Assembly (NCBI RefSeq): GCF_017982655.1
Contig: NZ_JABXYX010000025.1
Location: 1 to 64,000, forward strand
Direction: 5' to 3'
Origin: Brasilonema sp. CT11
GTDB taxonomy: Bacteria; Cyanobacteriota; Cyanobacteriia; Cyanobacteriales; Nostocaceae
Length of the DNA stretch: 64,000 nt
In this document: positions 8,724-17,737 of the stretch, one piece after another
Numbering within the stretch: position 1 is the first letter of the stretch
Layout: every line of letters starts with the position of its first letter
Made by a program: the position numbers and the translations under genes
Notes under the pieces: model-generated
Told to the model about the DNA's origin: nothing
What the model saw: the letters and a program-made list of their open reading frames with translations, nothing else
The model's database searches: none

Positions 8724-8746
8724 TTAAGCGTTAAGCGTTCCCTGAT

Positions 8747-10345
8747 TTAACTCAACTGCGCCACAACTTGATTTTCCAACAGCGTTTCACTTGTCAACAA
8801 GTCCTCAACTGTGATTCGCAAAAAACGTTGTTCATCAACTTGAAAGCCGACTTTGATGCGATCGCTCCCCGGAAACCCTGGTGGTGTGAGTTGAGCAATT
8901 GATCTTGCCCCATCTTTATCGTTGAGGGGTTTGACGTTTGTTTGACAGCTGGCTGCAGTGCGAGTAATCAGGCGATCGCCATCAAAATAAACTTCCGTAC
9001 CGCCCGTATCCGCACCCAACTCACCCATAATTAATTCAACGCTAGGCTGACTTTCCATAGAAGCGCCCAAAACTAATTCTACTGGTTGACTCATTGGGTA
9101 AGACTGACCAGCACTAACAATGGGATGCCAACTATGGCATTTGTTGCGGCGGTCCCAATAACGGATACCATAGCTATGGTAGAGAAAATCTTTCACTTCC
9201 ACGCCTTGAGCAACTTGTAAAGCGCCTTGAGCAATGGCTTCAAAAGGACGCTCACAACGAATTTTTTCTGGTTTAAAATACTGCTTAACCCATGTTTGTA
9301 CTGCGCTCAGTTGTACAGTTCCACCGACAAGTAAAACAGCGTTAATATCTGAAACTTCTATCCCTTGGCGTCGTGCTTGCTGCAACAGAGAAGTCATCGA
9401 CTCATCAAGTCGTTCAAAAAACGCGTGTTCTGCGAGGATAGTTTCTAGAGTGTCGCGGTTAAGATCTAACTCATAACTCTCAAACGTCTCATCGTTGAAA
9501 TAAACTTCGCTTGCTTGGGTTTGGCTTGAAAGTTGAATCTTCACTCTTTCCGCCAGTCGCGTTGTCAGAGGACTCACCACCAACCCTTGAGTTTTAGCAA
9601 AGTAATCAACCAGCCAATTATCAATGTCAGTACCACCCAAATTTTGCCCAGCTTTCGCCAAGACGCGAGCGGTTTTTACCTTTTGCTTTGAGTCTTCGGC
9701 TAAGGACTTGTTACCCCACTTGAGAAGAAATCCTACGGGCTTTTGAATTCTTTGCACGGTTTGATCTAGCCGCACGAGAGACAAATCCAACGTTCCGCCG
9801 CCAAAGTCAATCACCAAGAGAATTTCTTGGTCTACCATACCATAGCCCAAAGCCGCTGCTGTTGGTTCATCCAGCATCCGCACTTGTTCAACGGGTAGGG
9901 TTTGGCAAACTTGTCCCAGCCAGTGGCGATAAGCCTCAAAGCTGTCTACAGGTACAGTTAACACCAGAGAATCTATTCCCCCTTGCAGTGGTGCCAATTG
10001 CTCTATGATTTGAGAGAGGAACAATTGCCCCACCAGCTCAAAAGTGACGATTTGTCCATCCAACTCTGGTAAGAAACCTTGGATATCTGCACCAATACCG
10101 CGTTTAAAGCTGCGGAAAAATCGCGGGTCATTTTTTAAATCAAGACCGCGATCACGCACTTGTTGACCCAATAACACTTGCCCCTTTGAGGCATCTTCAA
10201 CATAAACCAAGCTAGGAATCAGTGGGGGATTGAGACTTTGTTGAATGGATAAACCAGGTATGTTGAGAGTTTCTGGTTGTTGGGTGACAGGGTTCCAGCG
10301 AGCGATGACTGTGTTGCTTGTACCAAAATCTATTGCTATTGCCAT
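8747..10345 (-). CDS. Hsp70/DnaK-related ATPase
   Basis: 532 residues, shorter than DnaK (~635). The actin-like ATPase fold is complete: phosphate-1 motif AIDFGTSNT (4-12), connect motif DEPTAAALGYG (159-169), phosphate-2 DFGGGTLDLSL (180-190) and the adenosine motif VLLVGGTVQLSAV (~345). The C-terminal ~140 residues are a reduced, divergent substrate-binding domain without the DnaK lid. It is a specialised Hsp70 homologue; substrate unknown. No GrpE or DnaJ gene is adjacent, although a class B DnaJ is encoded at 20008. No CIRCE-type operator was found upstream. Confidence 0.88.
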   Translation of the reverse strand: MAIAIDFGTSNTVIARWNPVTQQPETLNIPGLSIQQSLNPPLIPSLVYVEDASKGQVLLGQQVRDRGLDLKNDPRFFRSFKRGIGADIQGFLPELDGQIVTFELVGQLFLSQIIEQLAPLQGGIDSLVLTVPVDSFEAYRHWLGQVCQTLPVEQVRMLDEPTAAALGYGMVDQEILLVIDFGGGTLDLSLVRLDQTVQRIQKPVGFLLKWGNKSLAEDSKQKVKTARVLAKAGQNLGGTDIDNWLVDYFAKTQGLVVSPLTTRLAERVKIQLSSQTQASEVYFNDETFESYELDLNRDTLETILAEHAFFERLDESMTSLLQQARRQGIEVSDINAVLLVGGTVQLSAVQTWVKQYFKPEKIRCERPFEAIAQGALQVAQGVEVKDFLYHSYGIRYWDRRNKCHSWHPIVSAGQSYPMSQPVELVLGASMESQPSVELIMGELGADTGGTEVYFDGDRLITRTAASCQTNVKPLNDKDGARSIAQLTPPGFPGSDRIKVGFQVDEQRFLRITVEDLLTSETLLENQVVAQLS

Positions 10346-10747
10346 AACTTTTTAATCATCTCATGCAAATATGCAAAGCATGAGATTATTTTCTCATCTC
10401 AAACCTCCGCAAGGGGACTTCTGCCTTAAGCACACTAGCCTTGGCGGTAGTGGCGTCGGGACGATTAATTTTTCTTTTGTTTCTCTCGTTCCTATGCTCT
10501 GCATGGGAATGCCTTAAAGGAGGCTCTGCCTCCCAATGATTATATTGAGGCAGCAGCATAGCTGCCTCCTACCAAAACTCTTGCAAATGATTTTTTGTCA
10601 ACAGCTAAAAGAAATATTTTTTTTAACTTTTATATGTAAATATCATCTCAAAGCTAGATGGTGGATTACTCCTGTAGACAAATATCATTAAAATAATGCG
10701 AAAAAAGCGCCAAGAGCGCTAAGTTGAACAATAAACAGGCTTTGGGA
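10346..10747. other. Intergenic repeats
   Basis: Divergent region between the Hsp70-like gene and the small-ORF cluster. It holds a GGAGGC/GCCTCC palindrome near 10520 and a GAGGCAGC/GCTGCCTC hairpin near 10544-10566, both of interspersed-repeat type. No gene. Confidence 0.5.
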
Positions 10748-11020
10748 ATGAAAAATTTTTCGCTGCTTATAACTCATATTAAGTTTTTACGTGAGCAGGC
10801 AGAGTTTTTGTGTGAGTTGGTAGAGAGCCAAAACCTACATTTGCAGTACAAACAGCAGCAACCCGAAGAAGTAGAGCAAGAATTAAAGGCGACAAACCAA
10901 GATTTGTGTATTGCACTCCTGTCACAGGGAAGTCACCCCTTCAGGGGTGACTTCCCTGTGACAGGTTTAGAACACTCAACACTCTTTGAGGGTAAAGAAC
11001 TAGCAACAGACAATTTCTAA
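10748..11020 (+). CDS. Small helical protein with a palindrome inserted in its 3' part
   Basis: 90 residues from the ATG at 10748 (a TTG at 10724 is also in frame). The first ~55 residues are a charged, probably helical segment (IKFLREQAEFLCELVES, EEVEQELKATNQDL). After LCIALL the frame runs through a 48-bp perfect palindrome, so the last ~35 residues are probably not original. Two more tiny charged helical frames follow within 550 bp on the same strand. No family recognised; coding status moderately likely. Confidence 0.45.
   Translation: MKNFSLLITHIKFLREQAEFLCELVESQNLHLQYKQQQPEEVEQELKATNQDLCIALLSQGSHPFRGDFPVTGLEHSTLFEGKELATDNF
10918..10965. repeat. Perfect 23-bp-stem palindrome
   Basis: CCTGTCACAGGGAAG begins the left arm (10918-10940). 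After a 2-base centre the right arm (10943-10965) is its exact reverse complement. It lies inside the reading frame of a small ORF. Such a long perfect stem suggests a recent palindromic insertion. Confidence 0.85.
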
Positions 11021-11063
11021 AATTGAAAAATCCGCTAGCGAGTAAGTAGCAGAGCTACTTACT

Positions 11064-11306
11064 ATGATCAATGATGAAGAAGTTCAATCAGAAGAATTGC
11101 ACAAGATGGACAAGATAATTTTTCAAAAAAATCCTTTCAATAAGGAAATTGCTAATGAGATCATAGCTCATTCAAAGAAACTTATAACTGATTCACAAGA
11201 GCTTGAAACTCGGTATAAAAAGCTTGGTTGTCAGTTTGTAACCTTGAAAACTCACTACGTTCAATTTAATAAAAATTGGACTCAGCTTAGAAAAACAACA
11301 AAATAA
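11064..11306 (+). CDS. Small charged helical protein
   Basis: 80 residues starting MINDEEVQSEELHKM and ending QFNKNWTQLRKTTK. It is lysine/glutamate-rich with heptad-like spacing of hydrophobics (IANEIIAHSKKLITDSQELETRY), compatible with a short coiled coil. No signal peptide or membrane segment. It is the second of three small ORFs in a row, 43 bases after the first. Unrecognised family. Confidence 0.5.
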   Translation: MINDEEVQSEELHKMDKIIFQKNPFNKEIANEIIAHSKKLITDSQELETRYKKLGCQFVTLKTHYVQFNKNWTQLRKTTK

Positions 11307-11393
11307 AAAATTAAGTTTTGGGAATGCTCTCAAAGTAAAGTAGTTGAAAGATTGCTTATAATTCACGCTTATAATCAAAGAGTTATTTGAGTT

Positions 11394-11561
11394 ATGAATG
11401 AAAGAGTAAAAAAATTAGAGAAGTCCTCCCAGGAACGTATACAAATAACAAATGAACATCTCCAGGGTTCTCAGGAGCATATGAAGCAAACAAGGGAAAT
11501 CTTGGAAGAATCAAAAAAGTGGCTAAACAAGATCAAGCCGCACTCAGACATCCAAGATTAG
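11394..11561 (+). CDS. 55-residue coiled-coil-like protein
   Basis: The frame ATG 11394 to TAG 11559-11561 encodes MNERVKKLEKSSQERI, ITNEHLQGSQEHMKQ and REILEESKKWLNKIKP. It is strongly charged and helical throughout with heptad character. Its stop lies 10 bases before the stop of the convergent uvsE gene. It resembles its two upstream neighbours in composition but not clearly in sequence. Function unknown. Confidence 0.45.
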   Translation: MNERVKKLEKSSQERIQITNEHLQGSQEHMKQTREILEESKKWLNKIKPHSDIQD

Positions 11562-11571
11562 GGAAAGGAAT

Positions 11572-12558
11572 TTATTGCAGCCACCAAGAACGTAAATGGG
11601 CGATCGCCTCTTCCTTGCTTTTTGCTTCGACTTCTATCCAAGGCGCTTGTTGATAAACACTGGGCATAGCGTTAATAAAATCACTATGTTTTCTATCACC
11701 GACAGCTTGTTGACCGTTGGAAATGTGGACTAACTGCCAGTCTGGGTTAGGCCAAGTTTCTCTTGCAGCATAAAACATTTGGGCAACACTTGGATCGTCG
11801 TAACTGTCTAAATTTTCATGGCAGATATGGTGATGAGCATCAAATACCAATGGTATGTTAGTTCGTTGACAAACTTCTAAAATTTCACTGGAACTGTAGG
11901 CGTATTCGTCGTTTTCTAAAGTCAAGCGGCTTTTGATGTTTTCTGGTAATTCAGAAATAACATCCACCAGTTGATCCGAACGTTGAGATTTGCCACCATG
12001 AATGTTCATTAATGACCAACAAGAACGCGGTAAATCTAGTAAATCTAGTGTGCGAGCGTGTCGCTCTAAGATTTTAAGACTTAATGCCACCACTTGCGGT
12101 GAATCAGAACTGAGCACAACGTATTGATCCGGGTGTAATACCATTCGGATGCCTAATTTTGCTGCCCTTTGCCCGATTTTGGCGAAATCTGCGCTCATAT
12201 TCTCTAGAACAGTTGCGCCCACTTCATCCTCCAAGTCACTCATTGGAAATAAAGCAGAGGACATTCGATAAAGCTGTATTGAATTGCGCACACAAAAAGT
12301 TAACGCCAAATCCAAGCGCTGTAAGTTCTCCCGATAAATGACTTTTAGCGCGGTTTCACGTTGGTTCTCTGGGAGTTCTAAGTAGCGCTTACGCGTTATT
12401 GTCCGGAAGCGCACCTCTTTGGAAAATGTAATACAAACTAATCCTAAGTGCGGTAAAGCAGTTTTTTGCAACTGCTGTGCATTAGGTGAATTGTTAATCA
12501 CAACCCCTGATGGGGATTTAGACTCCCGCACTGCTGACATATGACATATTGCTATCAC
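11572..12558 (-). CDS. uvsE: UV damage endonuclease UvsE/UVDE
   Basis: 328 residues, a TIM-barrel, metal-dependent endonuclease that nicks DNA 5' of UV photoproducts. Family motifs are in order: LGLVCITFSKEVRFRTITRKR (38-58, broken here as a family signature), YRMSSALFP (97-105), HPDQ (142-145), NIHGGK (185-190), LENDE (214-218), VFDAHHH (238-244) and IEVEAKSKEEA near the end. The first ~35 residues are extra and not conserved in my memory of the family. An alternative start is Met7. It stands alone; no LexA-like box was recognised upstream. Confidence 0.93.
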   Translation of the reverse strand: MIAICHMSAVRESKSPSGVVINNSPNAQQLQKTALPHLGLVCITFSKEVRFRTITRKRYLELPENQRETALKVIYRENLQRLDLALTFCVRNSIQLYRMSSALFPMSDLEDEVGATVLENMSADFAKIGQRAAKLGIRMVLHPDQYVVLSSDSPQVVALSLKILERHARTLDLLDLPRSCWSLMNIHGGKSQRSDQLVDVISELPENIKSRLTLENDEYAYSSSEILEVCQRTNIPLVFDAHHHICHENLDSYDDPSVAQMFYAARETWPNPDWQLVHISNGQQAVGDRKHSDFINAMPSVYQQAPWIEVEAKSKEEAIAHLRSWWLQ

Positions 12559-13064
12559 TTTCTTGATTTAACTCATTTCTGCCCCCGAATGATCAGTATC
12601 CAAAGGCAGAAGTCACCCGCTTGGTGGTTGGATTTAAACGTGTAAAAATCTTTTTTCGCTTGTCTTGCTTGCCATCTTCTCAAGATCCAAAAGCTTCTAG
12701 TTCTGTAGAGACGATAAAACAAGGTTGATCGAGTATATCTGCTGACATAAAGATTAATAGCGAAAAATCAATGATTATTAAGTTATTTATCAAAATATAA
12801 ATTAATCTTTACATTTTAGGATTTAAAATCTATTGACAAAAAGTACATTAAGATAATTTCCTCTAAAATGAGGATATGTATCTTTTGGCAGTTATGTCAA
12901 GTATCTTAAAGATTGTTAAATATATGAAATAAATATAAAGCTCAACAGCCAGAGTCAGAAAAACTTTCAGCTAAGGGAAAAATAACACCTGAAATCTACT
13001 AGTGGCTCGTATCCGCCGCTGGTGCATCCTCTAACCATCAGATTCTTCACCAAGGTCGAAAATC
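12559..13064. other. Gene-free stretch
   Basis: AT-rich divergent region between uvsE and a small membrane protein gene. It must hold the uvsE promoter. No repeat, hairpin or open frame I can support. Confidence 0.4.
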
Positions 13065-13283
13065 ATGAAAAATCGGCACTCATCAGACTCTAAGCAATTT
13101 ATCGGAAATATAAAAAATGGAATTTGGGTGTTTGGTATCTCGTCGTGGCTATTTGGTATAACTGATCGCAGTATTGCTTCGTTTTCCGATGGTTATCTGT
13201 CTGCTATGGATCTAACGCAACTATTTACAGCTGGAATCTTCCTTGTGGCTTGGTTGTTTCTCAAGCCTACATCTAGGGTATAG
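13065..13283 (+). CDS. Small two-helix membrane protein
   Basis: 72 residues from the ATG at 13065, with AAGGTCG about 8 bases upstream as a possible ribosome site. Two hydrophobic segments are visible: ~20-32 (GIWVFGISSWLFGI) and ~52-67 (LFTAGIFLVAWLFL). The N-terminus is polar. No family recognised. Confidence 0.5.
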   Translation: MKNRHSSDSKQFIGNIKNGIWVFGISSWLFGITDRSIASFSDGYLSAMDLTQLFTAGIFLVAWLFLKPTSRV

Positions 13284-14131
13284 TTCCATTTTCCATGTTT
13301 GATTTTGAATGGAATGCACTCTTTAGCAGCGATAAAACTAAAAAAGTAAAGCTTGAATGTCTGATCAGGGTAAAATCCATTTTCTACCAATTGCGCTCCT
13401 ATACGCCCAAAGCCTTATTTGTGAGTACCTTTGAGTTTTTTGATGTCACCATAATTAATGACAATCGAAAAACTTTTGCGCGACTGGTTCTAATTTTTGC
13501 CAAATAACATCACTTAAGTTATTTGATTTGGATTTTGTCGAGGTGAGAGGAGGTCCGCAGAGTATACTATTTTACTAAAATTTAACTACGATACCCCTAA
13601 AAACCGGATACCGATCATCCCAATTTTGTAAACATAGTGCGACCCGAAAAGCTCGCACTGCATTTGGCAGAAAATTTCAGATCTGTATTTTTTCCGACAA
13701 TGGAGTTCTCATAGAAGACTTTGTAAGAACAGTAACTTTTGTAGAGACGTTATATGCAACGTCTCTACATGTGTGATACCAATTGATATGAAATATCCAA
13801 AAACTTTTTAAGTTCTTCCGTAAAGATTCACGCTGCAATTGTATTTACTTCAAGTCACTGAATAATTTGTCAATTATGAATAATGAATCAATAAAAAATA
13901 GCTTCTGTAGCTCTGCAAAGATAAATTCTAATTTTGTGAAAAGTGGTAATTTATGTAAATATGATTTTTCGGAAAATCATTATTTTTTTAGCCGTTTTCA
14001 TTTGGAGATAACACCTGATGGCTCAGAAAAATATGTATTTTACCCATTGATCACTGCCATAAATTTTCTCCAAGAATAAGGGAAATCTAAAATTATTCAC
14101 AATTCATATTTGTTCAGATTGTCCTGCTAAA
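13284..14131. other. Gene-poor stretch
   Basis: About 850 bp before the subtilase gene. Two short frames (13295-13507, and 13876-14079 starting MNNESIKNSF) have no recognisable features and unconvincing starts. The only clear structure is the GTAGAGACG hairpin at 13740-13769. Confidence 0.4.
13740..13769. repeat. GTAGAGACG palindromic repeat
   Basis: TGTAGAGACGTT at 13740-13751 pairs perfectly with AACGTCTCTACA at 13758-13769 around ATATGC. It shares its core with the hairpin at 1955-1986. Confidence 0.8.
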
Positions 14132-15910
14132 ATGTTGCAGATATTCAAGTTCAATATATTCAAGAGACGTCAAATGAGACATGAAAAATTATCTCCCGGA
14201 CTGCTATTAGCATTTGAAGACTATCAACGGGAAGGACAGCAAGCTTTAACTCCCCAGATCAGAATGCTGAGTATAGTTCCCCCGAAAAACAACCTCAAGC
14301 CAACCCGTAGCATAGTTTTTATCTACTGTGATGAAAATGCAGACTTGAGTCATCTATCACAACACGGTATTGAAGTCAACCAAAATAGAGGACACGTGCG
14401 GACGGCGTTCTTACCCGTACAAAGTTTAGACGCCTTATCTGATGACCCTGGGATTGAGCGCATTAAGCCATCGCGCAAACTGAAACTGCACATGGACGTT
14501 GCCAAAACCACAGTACACATTCCAGAGTTTAGGAAAAAACATAATAACCTTACTGGTAAGGGAGTGATTATCGGTATTATCGACAGCGGTATTGATCCAA
14601 AGCACCCCGCCTTTAAAGGACGTATTTTACGTATCTGGGACCAAACACTGTCTGGTTCTGGAGTGATAGAAGGTAAATATGGGGCAGAATTAACTGGCTC
14701 ACAACTCACAATTTCCCAAGATACAAACGGTCATGGAACTCACGTTGCTGGAATTGCTGCTGGTATGGATGCTACCTATGGTGGTGTCGCACCAGAGGCA
14801 GAATTGCTCATCGTCAAAAGCGACTTGGATGAAGGTCACATTGCCGATGCTGTCCGCTACATCTTCCGCGTCGCCCGAGAATTGGGACGTCCAGCCGTTG
14901 TGAATATGAGTTTGGGGGGACACTTTGACCCTCATGACGGAAGCGACTCGCTGTCAAAAATCATTGACTCTGAAACTGGTCCTGGACGCATAGTTTGCTC
15001 TGCTGCTGGTAACGAGGGCAACGATAACATTCACGCTCAAGCAATTGTTCCTGCTGGTAAAACTCATACTATGCGCTTCAACGTACCATTAAATCAAGCT
15101 AGCATGGCAACGTTAAACGGTTGGTACTCTAGTGCAGGTCAATTAGAAGTGTCCTTGCGTAGTCCTAACGGTTTCGTCACCCCCTTCCAACCAGTCATTG
15201 CTGATGGCAACTATATAAAAGAATACACCTTACAAGATTCGCAGGTGCAAGTTGCAACACCAAAACGCGATCCCAGCAACGGCGACTATAACGTTTTAGT
15301 ACAAATTCGCGGTAAAGGGAAAGCCAGTTATACTACACCCGTCCAGGGTGGAATTTGGCAGTTGCGGTTCAAAAACACTTCAGCAAAAGATGTACGACTG
15401 GATGTGTGGACATTAGATGGATCAAGCTTATTCACCGGCCAAAGTGTTGTTGACTCAGTCAAAATTGGTTCACCAGGATGTGCCAGCAGTGCAATTACAG
15501 TTGCTGCTTATACAACAAAAGATAAGTACACTGACATAGACAATAAAGCCCAAGAAATGGGCTTCTCTTTGAATACAATTTCTGATTTCAGCAGTGAAGG
15601 ACCTCTGCGGAATGATGCTAAAAAACCGGATGTCGCAGCACCAGGAGCGATGATTGTTTCTACTCTTTCCTCCAATGCCAACTCTGATCGCTCAACGATC
15701 ATTAATTCCAAGTTCATGGTGTTAGCTGGTACGAGTATGGCTGCACCCTTCGTCACTGGCTTAGTCGCACTGCTGTTGCAGCGTAACCCCAAGCTTGACC
15801 CCGCTGCTATTAAACTGCTGCTACGTAAAAATAGTTCCATACCAAAAAAACCAGCCGGAACCTTTGATAGCAAATGGGGTTATGGACTGATTGATGCACA
15901 AAATCTGTAG
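14132..15910 (+). CDS. Subtilisin-like serine protease (S8), prodomain present
   Basis: 592 residues from the ATG at 14132; Met15 (14174) is an alternative start. There is no signal peptide. Residues ~20-121 form an I9-like prodomain ending IKPSRKLKLHMD. The catalytic triad is visible: Asp151 in IDSGID, His201 in GHGTHVAG and Ser535 in AGTSMAAP, with the oxyanion Asn in SAAGNEGND. An insertion of ~150 residues between the Asn and Ser blocks resembles the jelly-roll insert of Clostridium Csp-type subtilases. The lack of a secretion signal suggests cytoplasmic action or non-classical export. A free prodomain-like protein is encoded 123 bp downstream. Confidence 0.9.
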   Translation: MLQIFKFNIFKRRQMRHEKLSPGLLLAFEDYQREGQQALTPQIRMLSIVPPKNNLKPTRSIVFIYCDENADLSHLSQHGIEVNQNRGHVRTAFLPVQSLDALSDDPGIERIKPSRKLKLHMDVAKTTVHIPEFRKKHNNLTGKGVIIGIIDSGIDPKHPAFKGRILRIWDQTLSGSGVIEGKYGAELTGSQLTISQDTNGHGTHVAGIAAGMDATYGGVAPEAELLIVKSDLDEGHIADAVRYIFRVARELGRPAVVNMSLGGHFDPHDGSDSLSKIIDSETGPGRIVCSAAGNEGNDNIHAQAIVPAGKTHTMRFNVPLNQASMATLNGWYSSAGQLEVSLRSPNGFVTPFQPVIADGNYIKEYTLQDSQVQVATPKRDPSNGDYNVLVQIRGKGKASYTTPVQGGIWQLRFKNTSAKDVRLDVWTLDGSSLFTGQSVVDSVKIGSPGCASSAITVAAYTTKDKYTDIDNKAQEMGFSLNTISDFSSEGPLRNDAKKPDVAAPGAMIVSTLSSNANSDRSTIINSKFMVLAGTSMAAPFVTGLVALLLQRNPKLDPAAIKLLLRKNSSIPKKPAGTFDSKWGYGLIDAQNL

Positions 15911-15987
15911 TTGGAGGTACAGATAAATGCATTAAGTCTGTATAAGGATAGGTAATGATAACCTAATAATTTGATAGGTTGATAATA

Positions 15988-16009
15988 GGGCAAGCTTTTT
16001 TGCTTGCCC
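15988..16009 (+). terminator. Hairpin between subtilase and prodomain-like gene
   Basis: GGGCAAGC (15988-15995) and GCTTGCCC (16002-16009) form an 8-bp stem with a T6 loop. No T-tract follows, so it may be an attenuator or a processing site rather than a full terminator between the two genes. Confidence 0.45.
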
Positions 16010-16033
16010 CTGTTGACTTACTGGAAGGTTTTT

Positions 16034-16312
16034 ATGAATTATCAAAAGCTAGATAGCGCCCTTGCAGTAGCGCTCAATGACGTTAATAACTCACAAGAGC
16101 ATGGTTTAAAAGTTTTTATTCATACTGAAAATGAAGCAACATCTACGGATACAACGACTGTATTAGAAAACTTAGGCGTTGCAGATGTAACTCCTGAAAA
16201 GGATGTTTTCACAGCAACTCTATCACCAAACGCAATTTCTCAGTTGTCAGAGCAGCCTTGGGTTCAATATATTAAGCTGTCTCAAAATTTGCGCTTGTTT
16301 AATCGTATGTGA
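16034..16312 (+). CDS. Free subtilase-prodomain-like (I9-type) protein
   Basis: 92 residues from the ATG at 16034, chosen because GGAAGG lies 7 bases upstream; an upstream GTG/ATG-less extension to 16004 has no such site. The sequence (KLDSALAVALND, HGLKVFIHTENE, VLENLGV, VFTATLSPNAISQLSEQPWVQYIKLS) parallels the prodomain of the adjacent subtilase (LLLAFEDYQ, SIVFIYCDEN, HLSQHGI, VRTAFLPVQSLDALSDDPGIERIKPS). It probably folds as an alpha/beta I9 propeptide and could act as a dedicated inhibitor or folding helper in trans. This role is inference from similarity and position. Confidence 0.7.
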   Translation: MNYQKLDSALAVALNDVNNSQEHGLKVFIHTENEATSTDTTTVLENLGVADVTPEKDVFTATLSPNAISQLSEQPWVQYIKLSQNLRLFNRM

Positions 16313-16325
16313 AAAACAACAAGTG

Positions 16326-16357
16326 GATGCTGCTTCGCAACTGCCCGAAGCAGCATC
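16326..16357. terminator. Terminator between convergent genes
   Basis: GATGCTGCTTCG (16326-16337) and CGAAGCAGCATC (16346-16357) make a perfect 12-bp stem with an 8-base loop followed by GCTTTT. It lies between the prodomain-like gene and the convergent flavodoxin gene. Confidence 0.7.
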
Positions 16358-16457
16358 GCTTTTGGGGAAGCGTACTTAAAGAGAAAGCTACGACTCTAGG
16401 TTATGAGTAACGCGCGATGGCACTATACGCTGTCAAGACTTTTCACTTTTAAGTCAT

Positions 16458-16997
16458 TTAAGCAGTTTCCAACGATGCGCTAGGAAAATGTGGTTTCAAT
16501 ACCTCAAGCCAGCGTGCAATACGCTCATCGGTTTTATCGCTCTCATTCACTTCGTCAATAGGTAGTCCGACAAATTTATCGTCACGTACAGCAAAGGAAT
16601 ATTCGTAAGTATAACCGTCTAGAGGGAACTCACCAACAAAAGTTGCACCTAATTCTTTGAAGTGGTTATATAAAGTACCCAAGGCGCTAACAAACTGTTC
16701 TCCGTGAGTTACACAATCACCTGCACCGAATAAGCCAATCGTTTTACCTGTAAAATCCGGTTTTTCGATTGACATCTCGAATATAGGATCGCGCCAATCA
16801 TTTTGGACTTCCCCTGAACCCCAGGTAGAACAACCAAAGAGCAAATAATCGTACTCAAGCATTTGATCGACGCTTTCAAAATCTTCTTCCATGCTGTAAA
16901 GATCACAAAGATCCTCACCAAAATGCTCGTGTAGTTTCGTGGCGATTGATTCAGTGATACCGGAAGTACTGCCATAGAAAATAGCCATTTTTGCCAT
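16458..16997 (-). CDS. Flavodoxin
   Basis: 179 residues, long-chain flavodoxin size. The FMN phosphate loop is FYGSTSGITES (8-18), with Ser/Thr where most family members have GTQTGNT. The isoalloxazine loops are CSTWGSGEVQNDW (~56-68) and FGAGDCVTHGEQF (~91-103). The C-terminal GLPIDEVNESDKTDERIARW is typical. It would carry electrons in place of ferredoxin, often under iron limitation. Compared with remembered cyanobacterial IsiB and NifF sequences it is divergent, so I give no symbol. GAGGAG lies about 9 bases upstream of its ATG. Confidence 0.88.
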   Translation of the reverse strand: MAKMAIFYGSTSGITESIATKLHEHFGEDLCDLYSMEEDFESVDQMLEYDYLLFGCSTWGSGEVQNDWRDPIFEMSIEKPDFTGKTIGLFGAGDCVTHGEQFVSALGTLYNHFKELGATFVGEFPLDGYTYEYSFAVRDDKFVGLPIDEVNESDKTDERIARWLEVLKPHFPSASLETA

Positions 16998-17001
16998 AAC
17001 A

Positions 17002-17737
17002 AAAGCTCCTCTGGGTTTGAATGTTCGCGCAGCGTGCCGCAGGCAGCGAATTTTTTCTCCTGTGATCGTTTAGGATGTTTATTTGCAGAGATTCCCAAGA
17101 TTTGACAGGTTAGAATTTGGCACAAATTCCCTATAATTAGCATTTGAGGTGAAAATTTATAGGCAAGCATTGTTCCCACAACAGATGACTGCATCCCTGT
17201 TAGTGAGACAATACGCTATAAAGTATGCTACTTAATGAATAGAAATTGGAATGAGCGCTAATTAAATAATATTTAGATTAACAACTAAAAAAAGTTTAAA
17301 TATTACAAGTGATATTTTCGAGAATTAATGATTGGCTACAGAATTGAATTGATTTTTTGAAGTTTCCCAGGAATCTCAACAAGTATGTAGATAGGTAAGA
17401 AATAAATAAAACTACCATTAGAAATCTAAAAACGCCTAAAACCCTTACTAATGAACGGCAGTTGACGCACTTGTGCTACCCAACCCTACCCTATGGAAAG
17501 CCGCGTGAACACTACAAAAGTCTGGGGTTGCCCATTCGCCTGCATTCCCCGAACCTACATAGTAGATTTTGAAGTGTAGTATTTCTACAAAAAAGTCAAG
17601 TGACTAACATAACAAATTATTGGTCATATGAAAATTCGTCATAAGTAATACCATAATCTAGCCTCCCCCCCTTTATCAGTGGTCTCAGCTAGCCCTAAAC
17701 TGTAGGTGAGAGTTGAAAGGCAGTCAGGAGAAATCTT
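17002..17737. promoter_or_regulatory. Divergent upstream region of flavodoxin and glgC
   Basis: About 740 bp without a gene. Near the flavodoxin end lies a GC-rich patch (GCAGCGTGCCGCAGGCAGCG) of interspersed-repeat type. The rest is AT-rich and should contain the glgC promoter with a long leader. CAGGAG lies about 7 bases before the glgC GTG. No defined operator recognised. Confidence 0.4.

Noticed and set aside
13295-13507. 70-codon plus-strand frame
   Set aside because: No recognisable features and unconvincing composition; the region looks non-coding.
13876-14079. Short plus-strand frame starting MNNESIKNSF
   Set aside because: Could be real but has no ribosome site, no family and AT-rich composition; left uncalled.
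16980-17194. Extended minus-strand frame upstream of and overlapping the flavodoxin start in another frame
   Set aside because: Out of frame with flavodoxin and lacking motifs; the GAGGAG site fixes the flavodoxin start at 16997.
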